A stretch of 7,609 bases of DNA from Acidobacteriaceae bacterium (GTDB lineage Bacteria > Acidobacteriota > Terriglobia > Terriglobales > Acidobacteriaceae). Positions 1 to 6,112 of this stretch are shown here, piece after piece (position 1 is the stretch's first letter; every line of letters starts with the position of its first letter). The position numbers were made by a program, and so were the translations under genes. The stretch is taken from assembly GCA_030040115.1 (NCBI GenBank), contig JASHUH010000147.1, forward strand, positions 1-7,609. Direction: 5' to 3'. The notes under the pieces were generated by a model, which saw only the letters and a program-made list of their open reading frames with translations, ran no database searches and had not been told where the DNA came from.

Positions 1-2
1 AT

Positions 3-122
3 TATCGGCTGCGGACGGATGGATCTCTGCGCGATATTTCGCCCACGCTCTTGAACCTGCTGCAACTCGGGCTGCCGAAGGAGATGACGGGCGGGGATTT
101 GCGCGTGGCGCTCGCTACGTGA
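3..122 (+). CDS. gpmI: C-terminal end of 2,3-bisphosphoglycerate-independent phosphoglycerate mutase (partial)
   Basis: This is the last 39 codons of a gene that begins left of the window; the stop is TGA at 120-122. The translated tail contains DGSLRDISPTLLNLLQLG followed by LPKEMTGGDL. This matches the conserved C-terminal block of the iPGM family, where the pattern 'L-x-D-I-x-P-T-x-L-x-L-L' is followed by 'P-x-x-M-T-G-x-x-L'. The enzyme interconverts 3-phosphoglycerate and 2-phosphoglycerate in glycolysis and gluconeogenesis in the cytoplasm and uses two Mn ions. The metal ligands and catalytic serine lie outside the window, so activity cannot be judged. The gene converges on the HTH pseudogene with a single base between the two stop codons, leaving no room for a separate terminator. 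A related alkaline-phosphatase superfamily member is the main alternative, but the MTG motif favours iPGM. Confidence 0.85.
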   Translation, partial: YRLRTDGSLRDISPTLLNLLQLGLPKEMTGGDLRVALAT

Positions 123-123
123 C

Positions 124-374
124 TCAGGAAAGCACCTTCAGGCCGTGCTTTTCGACGATATCTAATCACTTGAGGGCCATGCCGCTCGGTTTTTTGCGCC
201 GCTCTCCCATTTTTCGACAGTGGATTCGCTGGTGTTGAGGTAGCGTGCGAAGACTGGCTGGCTGACGCGCTGGCTTTCGCGAATCCGCTTGATCTGGCGG
301 GCTTTTGGGGGGCGGGAGCAGCAAGACATGACGCATCGAAGCGGCGCATGGCGGCCTTGCTGATGGTTCCAGCT
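124..374 (-). pseudogene. C-terminal part of a split HTH (XRE/HigA-like) antitoxin-type regulator, decayed
   Basis: Reading leftward from 374 there is an AGTISKAAMRRFDASCL segment. After a frame change come RQIKRIRESQRVSQPVFARY and LNTSESTVEKWESGAK. After a second frame change come KPSGMALK, a stop, and LDIVEKHGLKVLS. Together these give the core and tail of a ~100-residue helix-turn-helix protein of the kind that pairs with RelE/HigB-type toxins or acts as a small autorepressor. The helix-turn-helix is roughly SQPVFARYLNTSESTVEKWE. At least three lesions are visible: a frame change at the G6 run at 307-312, another at the T6 run at 190-195, and an in-frame TGA at 166-168 (a Leu codon is usual there). 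The final stop is at 124-126. The N-terminus is not adjacent; it is found at 3689-3768. No toxin gene is present. Family membership is recognised from sequence pattern; the toxin-antitoxin role is inference. Confidence 0.8.
366..374. repeat. 9-base direct repeat at left breakpoint of the split HTH gene
   Basis: GTTCCAGCT occurs here and again at 3689-3697 in the same orientation, exactly at the codons where the two halves of the HTH gene meet (Ala-Gly-Thr on the - strand). It could be a target-site duplication made by the insertion of 375-3688. IS66 elements usually make 8-base duplications, so 8 of the 9 bases could be the duplication with one chance match. Confidence 0.5.
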
Positions 375-632
375 ATCCAGCTCCAAAAATCACTTATACG
401 ACTCCGGGAATCCATTGATTATGTTCGTCTTCTAACCGGACACCCTGTGATGGCGCCCAATGGCAGTTATTTCAAGTGCGTCGATTGCGGTGGTACGAGC
501 GGCTGTTCCTAACCACTCCTCTGAGAGAAGCTTTAGCATAGCTAGACCTAGACGGGAAATGTCAAGGAGTAGACCCGGCTACGGTCCGGCGCGTCCGTAT
601 CAACGTTTCCCGAGTTTTGGAAGTACTTGCCT

Positions 633-3260
633 TCATTCGCAACGCAGGGAGTTGAGTGGGTCCGTGCGCATGGCTCGGCGCGCAGGAAGATAACTAGCTG
701 CAAAAGCGACGAGCAGTAACGCAGCCGAGACAACGAATAGCGTGAGCGGATCGCTCTGGCCTACGCCGTACAGCAGATGAGAGAAACTCGGCAGCAGGCG
801 CACGAGCGCAATTGCGGCCAAAATGCCGACCGCCAACCCGGCGCCAGACATGCCAATTCCCTCGCCGACGATCATGCGGAAGATCCGGCTCCTGTCGGCG
901 CCGAGAGCCAAGCGGATACCGATCTCCTGCGTACGTCGCATGACCGAATAGGACACGACTCCATAGATGCCGACCGAGGACAGCAGCAATCCCAGCCCAG
1001 CGAATACGCCGAGAAGCAAAATGGGAAGATTCCGTGAGGCCATCGACTCAGACACGACCTCATCGATCGTCCTGACGTCATAAACCGGTTGATCGGGCGC
1101 AGACGCGTATATGACTTTCCGAATGGCAGGCATTAAGTTCGCTGGGGGAAGTGTCGAGCGAACAATCACGCTGAGATTACGGAAGAAGTCGGCGACCATA
1201 TAATCCGGCAGTTCATACGCAGGGATGTAAATCTGCTGCGGAAGGTAGGCGCCGGGATCGTCCAGTCCAAAATTGTGCACATGTCCCACCACGCCGACAA
1301 TCCGAGCCGCTCCCCAATGCGCGACCGTAAGCGTCCGCCCCACCGGATCCTGATTGGGGAAGAAGGTGTGTGCGAGCACGCTATCGATGACGACCACCTT
1401 GCCGGAGCCGATCCGATCGTCCGGCGTGAAGAACCGGCCTCGCAGCAAGGGAATCCCCATCGTCTTCAGATAGTCGGGGCCGGTCCAGAAGTAGAGCGCG
1501 TGAGGAACTTCCTGAAGCGAAGCTGGTTGCGCTGTGCCGATCCAGAACGGGCCGCCGTTGGCCGCTCCGGAGAGCGGAACGATGTTGGTGAGATCGGCTG
1601 CTTCCACTCCGGGCAACTCATCAATTCGCGCAAGCAATTGTTGGTAGGCTGCGCGCGTTCGAGCCGGTGTGGTCGTAAAGGAAGGGGACAAACCAACCTG
1701 GAACGAAATGATGTGCCTCATATTGAATCCAGGATTTACATGCCAGAGATTGCGAACGCTGCGTAGCAGCAGCCCTGCGCCCGCCATCAGCACAAGAGTG
1801 AGCGCGAATTGCACCATGACCAGACGGTTGAGCAGGTGATTCCGGCCGGTTGTGGTTCCCCTCGATCCCGTTTGCAAGGCGCCACGCACATCGTGGCTTG
1901 CCCATTGCATTGCTGGAGCGAGGCCGAAGAGAATCCCCACGGCGACAGAAGCAACTACTGTGAACACAAGAACCGGCAGGTGAAGGCCGATGTTTCCAGA
2001 GCGCGGCAAAGTTTGCGGCAGCGCCGCCAGTAGAACACGAAGGCCGAGGACGGCGAGCACAACGCCCAATGCTCCGCCCGCGAGCGACAGCACGATACTT
2101 TCGGTGAGCAATTGCCTCACCATTCGTCCGCGGCTGGCGCCGAGCGCCGCACGGATGCCGAATTCGCGGGTACGGGTAGCGGAGCGCGCCAACAGCAAGT
2201 TGGCGAGATTGGCGCACGCAATCAGGAGCACCAGGCTGACAGCACCAAACAACAATAGGATCGTTCCCTTCACGTCGCCGATGACTTCCTGCATCAGCGT
2301 AGTCGCGGTAACGCCGATGCTGCGGTTGGCATCGGGATACTGACGGTCGAGCTCCTGCTGAATCACATTCATCGCGGCCTCGGCGTGGGCAGTCGTCACG
2401 CCCGATTTGAGGCGCGCCAATACCGACAGTGCCTCCACGGAACGGTCGGTAAGTATAACGGGCATATTGGGACGCAGAGGCGTGATGACGTCCGCATCGG
2501 CCAGGAAATGGAAGTCAGGTGGCAGCACACCGATCACAGTGAAGCTCTTCCCATCCAGGTCAACGGATTGTCCGACCACGTGTGGGTCTGACGTAAAACG
2601 TTCTCTCCAGAGACGATCGCTGATCAGCGCATCAAGCGGGCCATTCGCATGGTCCTCTGATGCTGCGAAATCGTGCCCAATAGCCGGCTCAACGCCTAAG
2701 ATCCTGAGAAGGCCGGAGGACGCCCAGATCCCCACAAGGTGCTCGGCTTGTCCGGGAGAGGTGAGATCGAAATTGTGAAATGTCAGCGCCGCCATAGCAT
2801 CGAACGACTGCGAACTGCGTACCCAGTCCTCGAAATTCGGATAAGATACTCCGAGTTGCGGAACGCCCGGCCGCTTTTCCCAGAGGAACACCAGGCGATT
2901 AGGGTGCCGGAACGGTAGCGGCGCGAGAAGCACTCCCTGCACGACACTGAACATCGCGGTGTTCGCTCCGATGCCGAGGGCAAGCGTGATGAGACAAACG
3001 GACGCAAAACCTGGGGACCTCCGCAACTGCCGCAATGCGTAACCCAGGTCCTGCCGCAAACGTTCAAACGCCGCCCAGCCCCATGCTTCATGCGTCTTCT
3101 CTCGAATCAGCATGACGTTCCCGAAAGCACGGTGCGCCACGTAAAGAGCTTGTTCCGTGGACAGGCCGCTCTCGCGTTGCTCTGCTTCTTCCGGGTCGAT
3201 GTCGGAACGCAACTCTCGCTCCAGGTCTGCGTCCCGCTTTCCGATCCGCCACCATCGCAT
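633..3260 (-). CDS. ADOP-family ABC transporter permease (MacB/FtsX-like, duplicated)
   Basis: This is a complete 875-residue membrane protein of the acidobacterial duplicated orphan permease type. Residues ~10-60 form the cytoplasmic ADOP leader (RDADLERELRS, then AHRAFGNV). Then come two copies of a MacB-like periplasmic core plus FtsX permease unit. Predicted membrane segments are near 85-110, 333-357, 382-412, 428-450, 478-500, 743-770, 797-820 and 838-860. The coupling-helix motif appears twice, as REFGIRAALGAS (366-377) and QEIGIRLALGAD (778-789), which shows the internal duplication. A second periplasmic core signature, YLKTMGIPLLRGRFF, lies at 597-611. The start is supported by GAGGAG seven bases or so upstream (3268-3273). 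MacB-type permeases move lipoproteins, peptides or drugs across the envelope with an ATPase; none is encoded here, hence 'orphan', and the substrate is unknown. The gene is intact although it sits between the halves of a dead regulator gene and next to an IS66 remnant, suggesting recent arrival or selection. No convincing promoter was seen upstream. Confidence 0.93.
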   Translation of the reverse strand: MRWWRIGKRDADLERELRSDIDPEEAEQRESGLSTEQALYVAHRAFGNVMLIREKTHEAWGWAAFERLRQDLGYALRQLRRSPGFASVCLITLALGIGANTAMFSVVQGVLLAPLPFRHPNRLVFLWEKRPGVPQLGVSYPNFEDWVRSSQSFDAMAALTFHNFDLTSPGQAEHLVGIWASSGLLRILGVEPAIGHDFAASEDHANGPLDALISDRLWRERFTSDPHVVGQSVDLDGKSFTVIGVLPPDFHFLADADVITPLRPNMPVILTDRSVEALSVLARLKSGVTTAHAEAAMNVIQQELDRQYPDANRSIGVTATTLMQEVIGDVKGTILLLFGAVSLVLLIACANLANLLLARSATRTREFGIRAALGASRGRMVRQLLTESIVLSLAGGALGVVLAVLGLRVLLAALPQTLPRSGNIGLHLPVLVFTVVASVAVGILFGLAPAMQWASHDVRGALQTGSRGTTTGRNHLLNRLVMVQFALTLVLMAGAGLLLRSVRNLWHVNPGFNMRHIISFQVGLSPSFTTTPARTRAAYQQLLARIDELPGVEAADLTNIVPLSGAANGGPFWIGTAQPASLQEVPHALYFWTGPDYLKTMGIPLLRGRFFTPDDRIGSGKVVVIDSVLAHTFFPNQDPVGRTLTVAHWGAARIVGVVGHVHNFGLDDPGAYLPQQIYIPAYELPDYMVADFFRNLSVIVRSTLPPANLMPAIRKVIYASAPDQPVYDVRTIDEVVSESMASRNLPILLLGVFAGLGLLLSSVGIYGVVSYSVMRRTQEIGIRLALGADRSRIFRMIVGEGIGMSGAGLAVGILAAIALVRLLPSFSHLLYGVGQSDPLTLFVVSAALLLVAFAASYLPARRAMRTDPLNSLRCE

Positions 3261-3265
3261 CTTAG

Positions 3266-3273
3266 CTCTCCTC
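3266..3273 (-). promoter_or_regulatory. Shine-Dalgarno sequence for the ADOP gene
   Basis: On the - strand the bases read GAGGAGAG, ending five bases before the ATG at 3260-3258. This is a strong anti-16S match at normal spacing and fixes the start of the permease gene. Confidence 0.75.
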
Positions 3274-3389
3274 AGCAGTGGGCCACGTTACTCGCGCCAC
3301 AGCTTCCGCCACCGACCACCGCGTTCGCGCGTTGCCATGAACCAAGCGTCAATGCTCAAGCCGCGCTCGCACCAGTGGGGAACTTCACA

Positions 3390-3655
3390 CGCTTACAAAT
3401 GAAGCATGTGGTGCTCAATTGCAAGAACAGCCTTTTCGCGGCAACGCGCGCGGCGGCCGTACCCCGGCCATCTTGGCCAGCCTAATGTCGACCTGCTGCC
3501 GCTAGGACGTGGACCCGCGACTCTATCTTACCCAATTGTTGGTCAACTTGCCGTCGGCGCGCATCAGCGATCTCCGGGACTGGCCACCGGACCGCTGGAA
3601 AGCTGCACAGAAAACACGGCTGGCCGCCCTGCAAAATCAAACTCCGCACGCTTGA
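3390..3655 (+). pseudogene. C-terminal remnant of an IS66-family transposase (TnpC)
   Basis: On the + strand one frame gives MKHVVLNCKNSLFA (from 3399). After loss of one base near 3440 the next frame gives GNARGGRTPAILASLMSTCC (3440-3499). An in-frame TAG follows at 3503-3505, then DVDPRLYLTQLLVNLPSARI, then SDLRDWPPDRWK and TGA at 3653-3655. This succession (RKNxLFAG, GGR-T/A-AAIL-x-SL, VDPxxYLxxLLxxLP, LPDxWK) is the conserved C-terminal end of IS66 transposases. The frameshift and internal stop show it is dead. The part upstream of about 3390 is not recognisable, and the ADOP gene starts only 130 bases to the left on the other strand, so most of the element is gone. Identification rests on pattern recognition, without a database search. 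It marks the right edge of the insertion that split the HTH gene. Confidence 0.8.
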
Positions 3656-3669
3656 TCCCGGCCTGTGGT

Positions 3670-3768
3670 TCACGTAACACTCACTATCGTTCCAGCTCTA
3701 TACATGCCGGAGACCGAGCTGTGAATCGCCTCGAAAGCGTCACTCTTGAATTTCTTGCTGGCAGCCAT
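3670..3768 (-). pseudogene. N-terminal part of the split HTH antitoxin-type regulator
   Basis: From ATG at 3768 the - strand reads MAASKKFKSDAFEAIH, then SSVSGMYRAGTI, and then leaves the family with VSVT and TGA (3670-3672). The opening pattern (K-F-K-S-D-A-F-E-A-I-H, then G-[ML]-[YH]-[RK]-A-G-x-I) is the usual N-terminus of the same small HTH proteins whose remaining two thirds lie at 124-374. There the text resumes with AGTISKAAMRRFDASCL. Joining the two parts gives about 105 residues, the expected length. This piece carries no lesion of its own before the junction at 3689-3697. No clear ribosome binding site precedes it, and the terminator at 3798-3826 lies just upstream. It could instead come from a second paralogous copy; order, orientation and break point favour one split gene. 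Confidence 0.72.
3689..3697. repeat. 9-base direct repeat at right breakpoint of the split HTH gene
   Basis: This is the second copy of GTTCCAGCT (the first is at 366-374). It lies where the N-terminal HTH fragment loses similarity to its family and runs into the IS66 3' flank. The neighbouring bases differ between the copies apart from an AT two bases to the left, so the exact repeat is 9 bases. Confidence 0.5.
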
Positions 3769-3797
3769 CTTTTTGGAAGAGACTTCGTTCCGCACAG

Positions 3798-3826
3798 AAA
3801 AGCCCCCCTTTGCGGGAGGCTTTTTT
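3798..3826. terminator. Bidirectional intrinsic terminator
   Basis: AAAAGCCCCCC, the loop TTTGC and GGGAGGCTTTTTT form a G/C stem (one C-A mismatch) with an A-tract on one side and a T-tract on the other. On the - strand it lies 18 bases after the stop of the small zinc-finger membrane protein gene and probably ends that transcript. In the + direction it has six Ts and could stop reading from the left. Confidence 0.8.
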
Positions 3827-3843
3827 GATCGGCGCCGACTGTG

Positions 3844-4305
3844 TCACCGCAAGCGCAAAGATTTGATGCGCGCGGGGAGGTGCTCTTCGATGAGGCGGGC
3901 GCGCTCGGCGGCGATGCCGCCCAGATAGGAAGGTGCGGGCGTGGCCATCAGCACCAGCGCGAGGGCAATGACCGAGAAGAAAAGCCCGGCGAAACCGGCG
4001 GCGATGAGCATGTTGTGCATGTCGTAGATGTCGAGGCTGAGAATCTTGAAGGCCATGTGCTCCAAAGGCCGGATGTGCTTAAGAACGGCCAGCGCGAAGA
4101 GGAAGAAGAGAGCCGAGAGAGAGGTAAGAATGGCCAAGGTGGCGTCCAGGCTACGATGAAACTTTTGCCGGGCGCTGCAGCGGGCGCATTCAGCGAAGTG
4201 GTTCTCGTAATCCTTGCGCATCTCGGGGGAAAGTCCCGAAATATCGTAACGCCAGCTTGCCAGGATGGCGCCGATGACTCGGTCGGTGCAACGGGTGTTT
4301 GCCAT
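3844..4305 (-). CDS. Small membrane protein with putative zinc-finger (zf-HC2/anti-sigma-like) N-terminus
   Basis: This is a 153-residue protein. The start at 4305 was chosen because GAGG lies six bases upstream; an in-frame ATG 17 codons earlier (4356) has no such site. The N-terminal cytoplasmic part contains Cys6, then HFAECARC with His36-x3-Cys40-x2-Cys43. This is the Cys/His arrangement of zinc-binding anti-sigma domains. Two hydrophobic segments follow (about 55-76 and 97-121), then a basic cytoplasmic-type tail ending RIKSLRLR. Anti-sigma proteins of this kind usually have one membrane span and sit beside an ECF sigma gene. Here there are two spans and no sigma gene in the window, so an anti-sigma role is only a possibility. 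I recognise it as a protein type seen in Acidobacteria without known function. It is separated from the upstream MBL gene by 242 bases holding a possible promoter, so it may be transcribed on its own; the terminator at 3798-3826 follows it. Confidence 0.75.
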   Translation of the reverse strand: MANTRCTDRVIGAILASWRYDISGLSPEMRKDYENHFAECARCSARQKFHRSLDATLAILTSLSALFFLFALAVLKHIRPLEHMAFKILSLDIYDMHNMLIAAGFAGLFFSVIALALVLMATPAPSYLGGIAAERARLIEEHLPARIKSLRLR

Positions 4306-4485
4306 ATAATGCCTCATCTTGCGAAGGAATCTTTTCAACCCCATGCTTCCGCGCAACGAGAATGGCTATCGAGGGGCCTACAGTTTGGGATGCTTTGCAG
4401 TCGTGAACGGTTTCAGTATCCTGGGCCCTATTGCCTCGCCGGCGCGCCGTGCGACGCCGGGTCGTAACTCCTATCCGATCTTACT

Positions 4486-4491
4486 ATTGTA
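4486..4491 (-). promoter_or_regulatory. Possible -10 element upstream of the small zinc-finger membrane protein gene
   Basis: On the - strand the bases read TACAAT inside GGTTACAATAG, a near-consensus sigma70 -10 box, about 180 bases before the start at 4305. No good -35 hexamer lies at 17 bases (TTCCAC at best), so this is a weak prediction. It would explain the 242-base gap between this gene and the MBL gene as a long leader. Confidence 0.3.
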
Positions 4492-4547
4492 ACCTTTTTG
4501 GGGAGATTGTGGAAATTGGTTCCGAGATCGCTAAAGGAACACGAATC

Positions 4548-5582
4548 CTAAAAGTCAATGGCGGTAAGAGGCTCATGCTGGCTGGCAATCAGCAGGCGAT
4601 TGGCCAGGAGAGAGGCGCGGCCGCTTAAGGCGCGCTCGGCGGTCACTCGCGCCAATTCGGGGAGATTATTGCTTTCAGACAAATGCGCCAAGATGATATA
4701 GGCCGCCTGGCCATCGTAGTTGTGGGTGAGGAAATCGGCGGCGGCCTCGTTGGAAAGATGGCCGACGCGGGAAAGTACGCGCTGCTTCACCGACCAGGGG
4801 TAAGGTCCGTCGCGGAGCATTTCGAGGTCGTGATTGGATTCGAGCAGGAGCAAGTCGACGCCTTTGAGCTGGGCCTTGACATTGGGCGGGATATAGCCAA
4901 GATCGGTGACCAGGGCCATGCTTACGCCTTCAGCGCGGAAGACAAAGCCGACGGGGTCGGCGGCGTCGTGGGGAATGGTGAAAGGGCTGAGATCGATCGC
5001 GCCGATGGTGAAGGACTGGCCGGCCTGAAAATACTCCACGGCGGGAAGCCAGGTGGGGTCCTCCTTGCGGGGATCGTCTTTGGCTTCGACCTGGGAAAAG
5101 ACCTGGGACGAGGGCGCGGAAGCAAGAGCGGCTGGGGATTGTGGCGCGTTTTCCGCAGCGCGGGTTCCGGGTTCTGGCTCGTCGGCTTCGGCGTCGATGG
5201 AGGCGGCATCGGGTGGCGCGGAGGCGGCGTCAGTTTCCGCCTGGCGCTCTACGGCCTGGTTGCGGCACTGTTCGAGCCACTGGGCATAAGTCATCTGGCG
5301 CCGCGGCGTGAGCCAGCGCATCCAGGCGCGATGGGTAGCCTCAGTAAAGTAAACGGGAATGCCGAGTCGGCGCGCAGTGATGGCGATGCCGTTGATGTGA
5401 TCCTGATGCTCATGGGTAATGACGATGGCGTCGAGCGTTTCAGGGTCTTCGCCCGCCAACTTCATGCGCCGGAATAGCTCGCGACAGCTCAGGCCGGCAT
5501 CGACAAGGATGCGGGTGCGGCCGCCGGAAACGACCGTGCAGTTGCCCTTCGACCCTGATGCGAGCACTGTAAAGCGAACCAT
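4548..5582 (-). CDS. MBL-fold metallohydrolase, YycJ/WalJ-like
   Basis: This is a 344-residue cytoplasmic protein of the metallo-beta-lactamase fold. It opens with MVRFTVLASGSKGNC, the hallmark start of YycJ/WalJ-type proteins. The metal-binding motif THEHQDH gives His57, His59, Asp61 and His62. Further likely ligands are His205 (IPHDA), Asp227 (VTDLG) and a late histidine such as His275 (GHLSNE) or His300 (LAHLSESNN). WalJ in Firmicutes is a nuclease-like protein linked to DNA repair and cell-wall coordination; the role in this lineage is unproven. Residues ~107-172 are a low-complexity Ala/Glu/Pro stretch with no fold signature, inserted between the RQMTYAQWLEQ segment and LPAVEYFQAG. It makes the protein ~70-80 residues longer than typical family members. 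An upstream in-frame GTG at 5693 would overlap the VOC gene and add a non-conserved leader, so ATG 5582 is preferred although no strong ribosome binding site precedes it. It lies 71 bases after the VOC gene and may share its transcript. Confidence 0.9.
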   Translation of the reverse strand: MVRFTVLASGSKGNCTVVSGGRTRILVDAGLSCRELFRRMKLAGEDPETLDAIVITHEHQDHINGIAITARRLGIPVYFTEATHRAWMRWLTPRRQMTYAQWLEQCRNQAVERQAETDAASAPPDAASIDAEADEPEPGTRAAENAPQSPAALASAPSSQVFSQVEAKDDPRKEDPTWLPAVEYFQAGQSFTIGAIDLSPFTIPHDAADPVGFVFRAEGVSMALVTDLGYIPPNVKAQLKGVDLLLLESNHDLEMLRDGPYPWSVKQRVLSRVGHLSNEAAADFLTHNYDGQAAYIILAHLSESNNLPELARVTAERALSGRASLLANRLLIASQHEPLTAIDF

Positions 5583-5653
5583 GTTCTGAGGATACCGCGA
5601 AGGGTGCGGCGCGGACGATGCGTCTGTCGAACCGGGGTCGACCGCCAGGGAGA

Positions 5654-6073
5654 TCAGGCGGTAGCCGGCGAGGTCGCCCGCGGCATCTCGCACATTAATC
5701 CAATGGGGTTTTTGTCAGGGTCTGCCAGAAACGCCAGCCACAAGTCGTGATCGGGCATCTTCGCCACCAAATGCGGCTTTTGGATGAACTCCACTCCGTG
5801 CGCTGCCAGCCGCGCGTGCGTCTCCTCGATATCGGCGACGCGGAAGTACAGAATCGTTCCGCTGGGCGACACGGGTTTGTCCGAGGTTCCAACGGCGAAG
5901 CGGATATTGCCGCACTGAAGGAACGACATCGGTCCCGTATCGAAGAGGAACCGCATGCCGAGCACGTTCTGGTAGAAAGCTTTGGCGCGCGCCAGATCGC
6001 CGACGCTGACAGCGATCTGGCCGATTTCATCAAGATGCACCACAGGTTCAATGGAGGAAGCTTCGATGGCCAT
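5654..6073 (-). CDS. VOC-family (glyoxalase/bleomycin-resistance fold) protein
   Basis: This is a 139-residue cytoplasmic protein with the paired beta-alpha-beta-beta-beta layout of the vicinal oxygen chelate family. The first module has IGQIAVSVGDLARAKAFYQ followed by NVLGM (residues 17-40). The second has ILYFRVADIEETHARL (74-89) and ends with FLADPDKNPIGLMCEM (115-130). The usual first metal ligand position (His in most members) is Gln19; Glu129 could serve as the last ligand and His109 or His101 as another. Gln is tolerated in some VOC enzymes, so loss of metal cannot be concluded. Family members act as glyoxalases, dioxygenases or drug-binding proteins, and nothing here decides between them. 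The start ATG at 6073 has GGGAGG five bases upstream. The gene begins 39 bases after the LytS-type kinase stop and ends 71 bases before the MBL gene, suggesting one transcript. Confidence 0.88.
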   Translation of the reverse strand: MAIEASSIEPVVHLDEIGQIAVSVGDLARAKAFYQNVLGMRFLFDTGPMSFLQCGNIRFAVGTSDKPVSPSGTILYFRVADIEETHARLAAHGVEFIQKPHLVAKMPDHDLWLAFLADPDKNPIGLMCEMPRATSPATA

Positions 6074-6112
6074 GATTCCCTCCCGGTTGCGCTCTCGCGA
6101 CGCCGAATCCCA

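Larger units (their letters stand above)
375..3688. mobile_element. Putative ~3.3 kb insertion (ADOP gene plus IS66 remnant) interrupting the HTH gene
   Basis: The segment lies between two halves of one HTH gene that break at the same codons and share a 9-base repeat. Its right edge carries the 3' end of an IS66-family transposase (stop at 3655, only 33 bases from the breakpoint). That is where an IS66 element would end. The rest is one complete ADOP permease gene on the opposite strand. The left 258 bases (375-632) hold no recognisable gene. I could not match the left inner edge with the right inner edge as inverted repeats, and no tnpA/tnpB or transposase N-terminus is seen, so this is at best a rearranged or internally replaced element. 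The boundaries are those implied by the split gene. Confidence 0.5.

Noticed and set aside
432..565. TTGACA (560-565) and TATGCT (535-540) on the - strand with a 35-codon frame starting at 539
   Set aside because: The spacer is 19 bases, the -10 would overlap the ATG, there is no ribosome binding site, and the short translation has no recognisable family.
460..693. 77-codon + strand open frame
   Set aside because: Arg/Ser-rich, no ribosome binding site and it overlaps the end of the ADOP gene on the other strand.
1621..2217. Second - strand open frame of 198 codons within the permease gene
   Set aside because: Arg/Ala-rich frame-shifted shadow of the ADOP gene, no motif.
633..3260. MacB efflux system
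   Set aside because: No ATPase (Walker A/ABC signature) or membrane fusion protein is encoded, and the duplicated permease with the ADOP leader fits the orphan family better.
375..3688. Terminal inverted repeats of the insertion
   Set aside because: The inner edges (ATCCAGCTCC... on the left, GATAGTGAGT... on the right, each read inward) share only scattered bases by eye; not enough to call repeats.
3406..3828. 140-codon + strand open frame
   Set aside because: It is a third frame running through the IS66 remnant and the HTH fragment; the recognisable peptides are in other frames.
4510..4546. GTTCC/GGAAC inverted repeat after the MBL gene as a terminator
   Set aside because: Only five base pairs, a loop of more than ten bases and no T-tract.
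4683..5477. Long + strand open frame (264 codons) opposite the MBL gene
   Set aside because: Gly/Val-rich translation typical of antisense of a GC-rich gene; the - strand protein has clear catalytic motifs.
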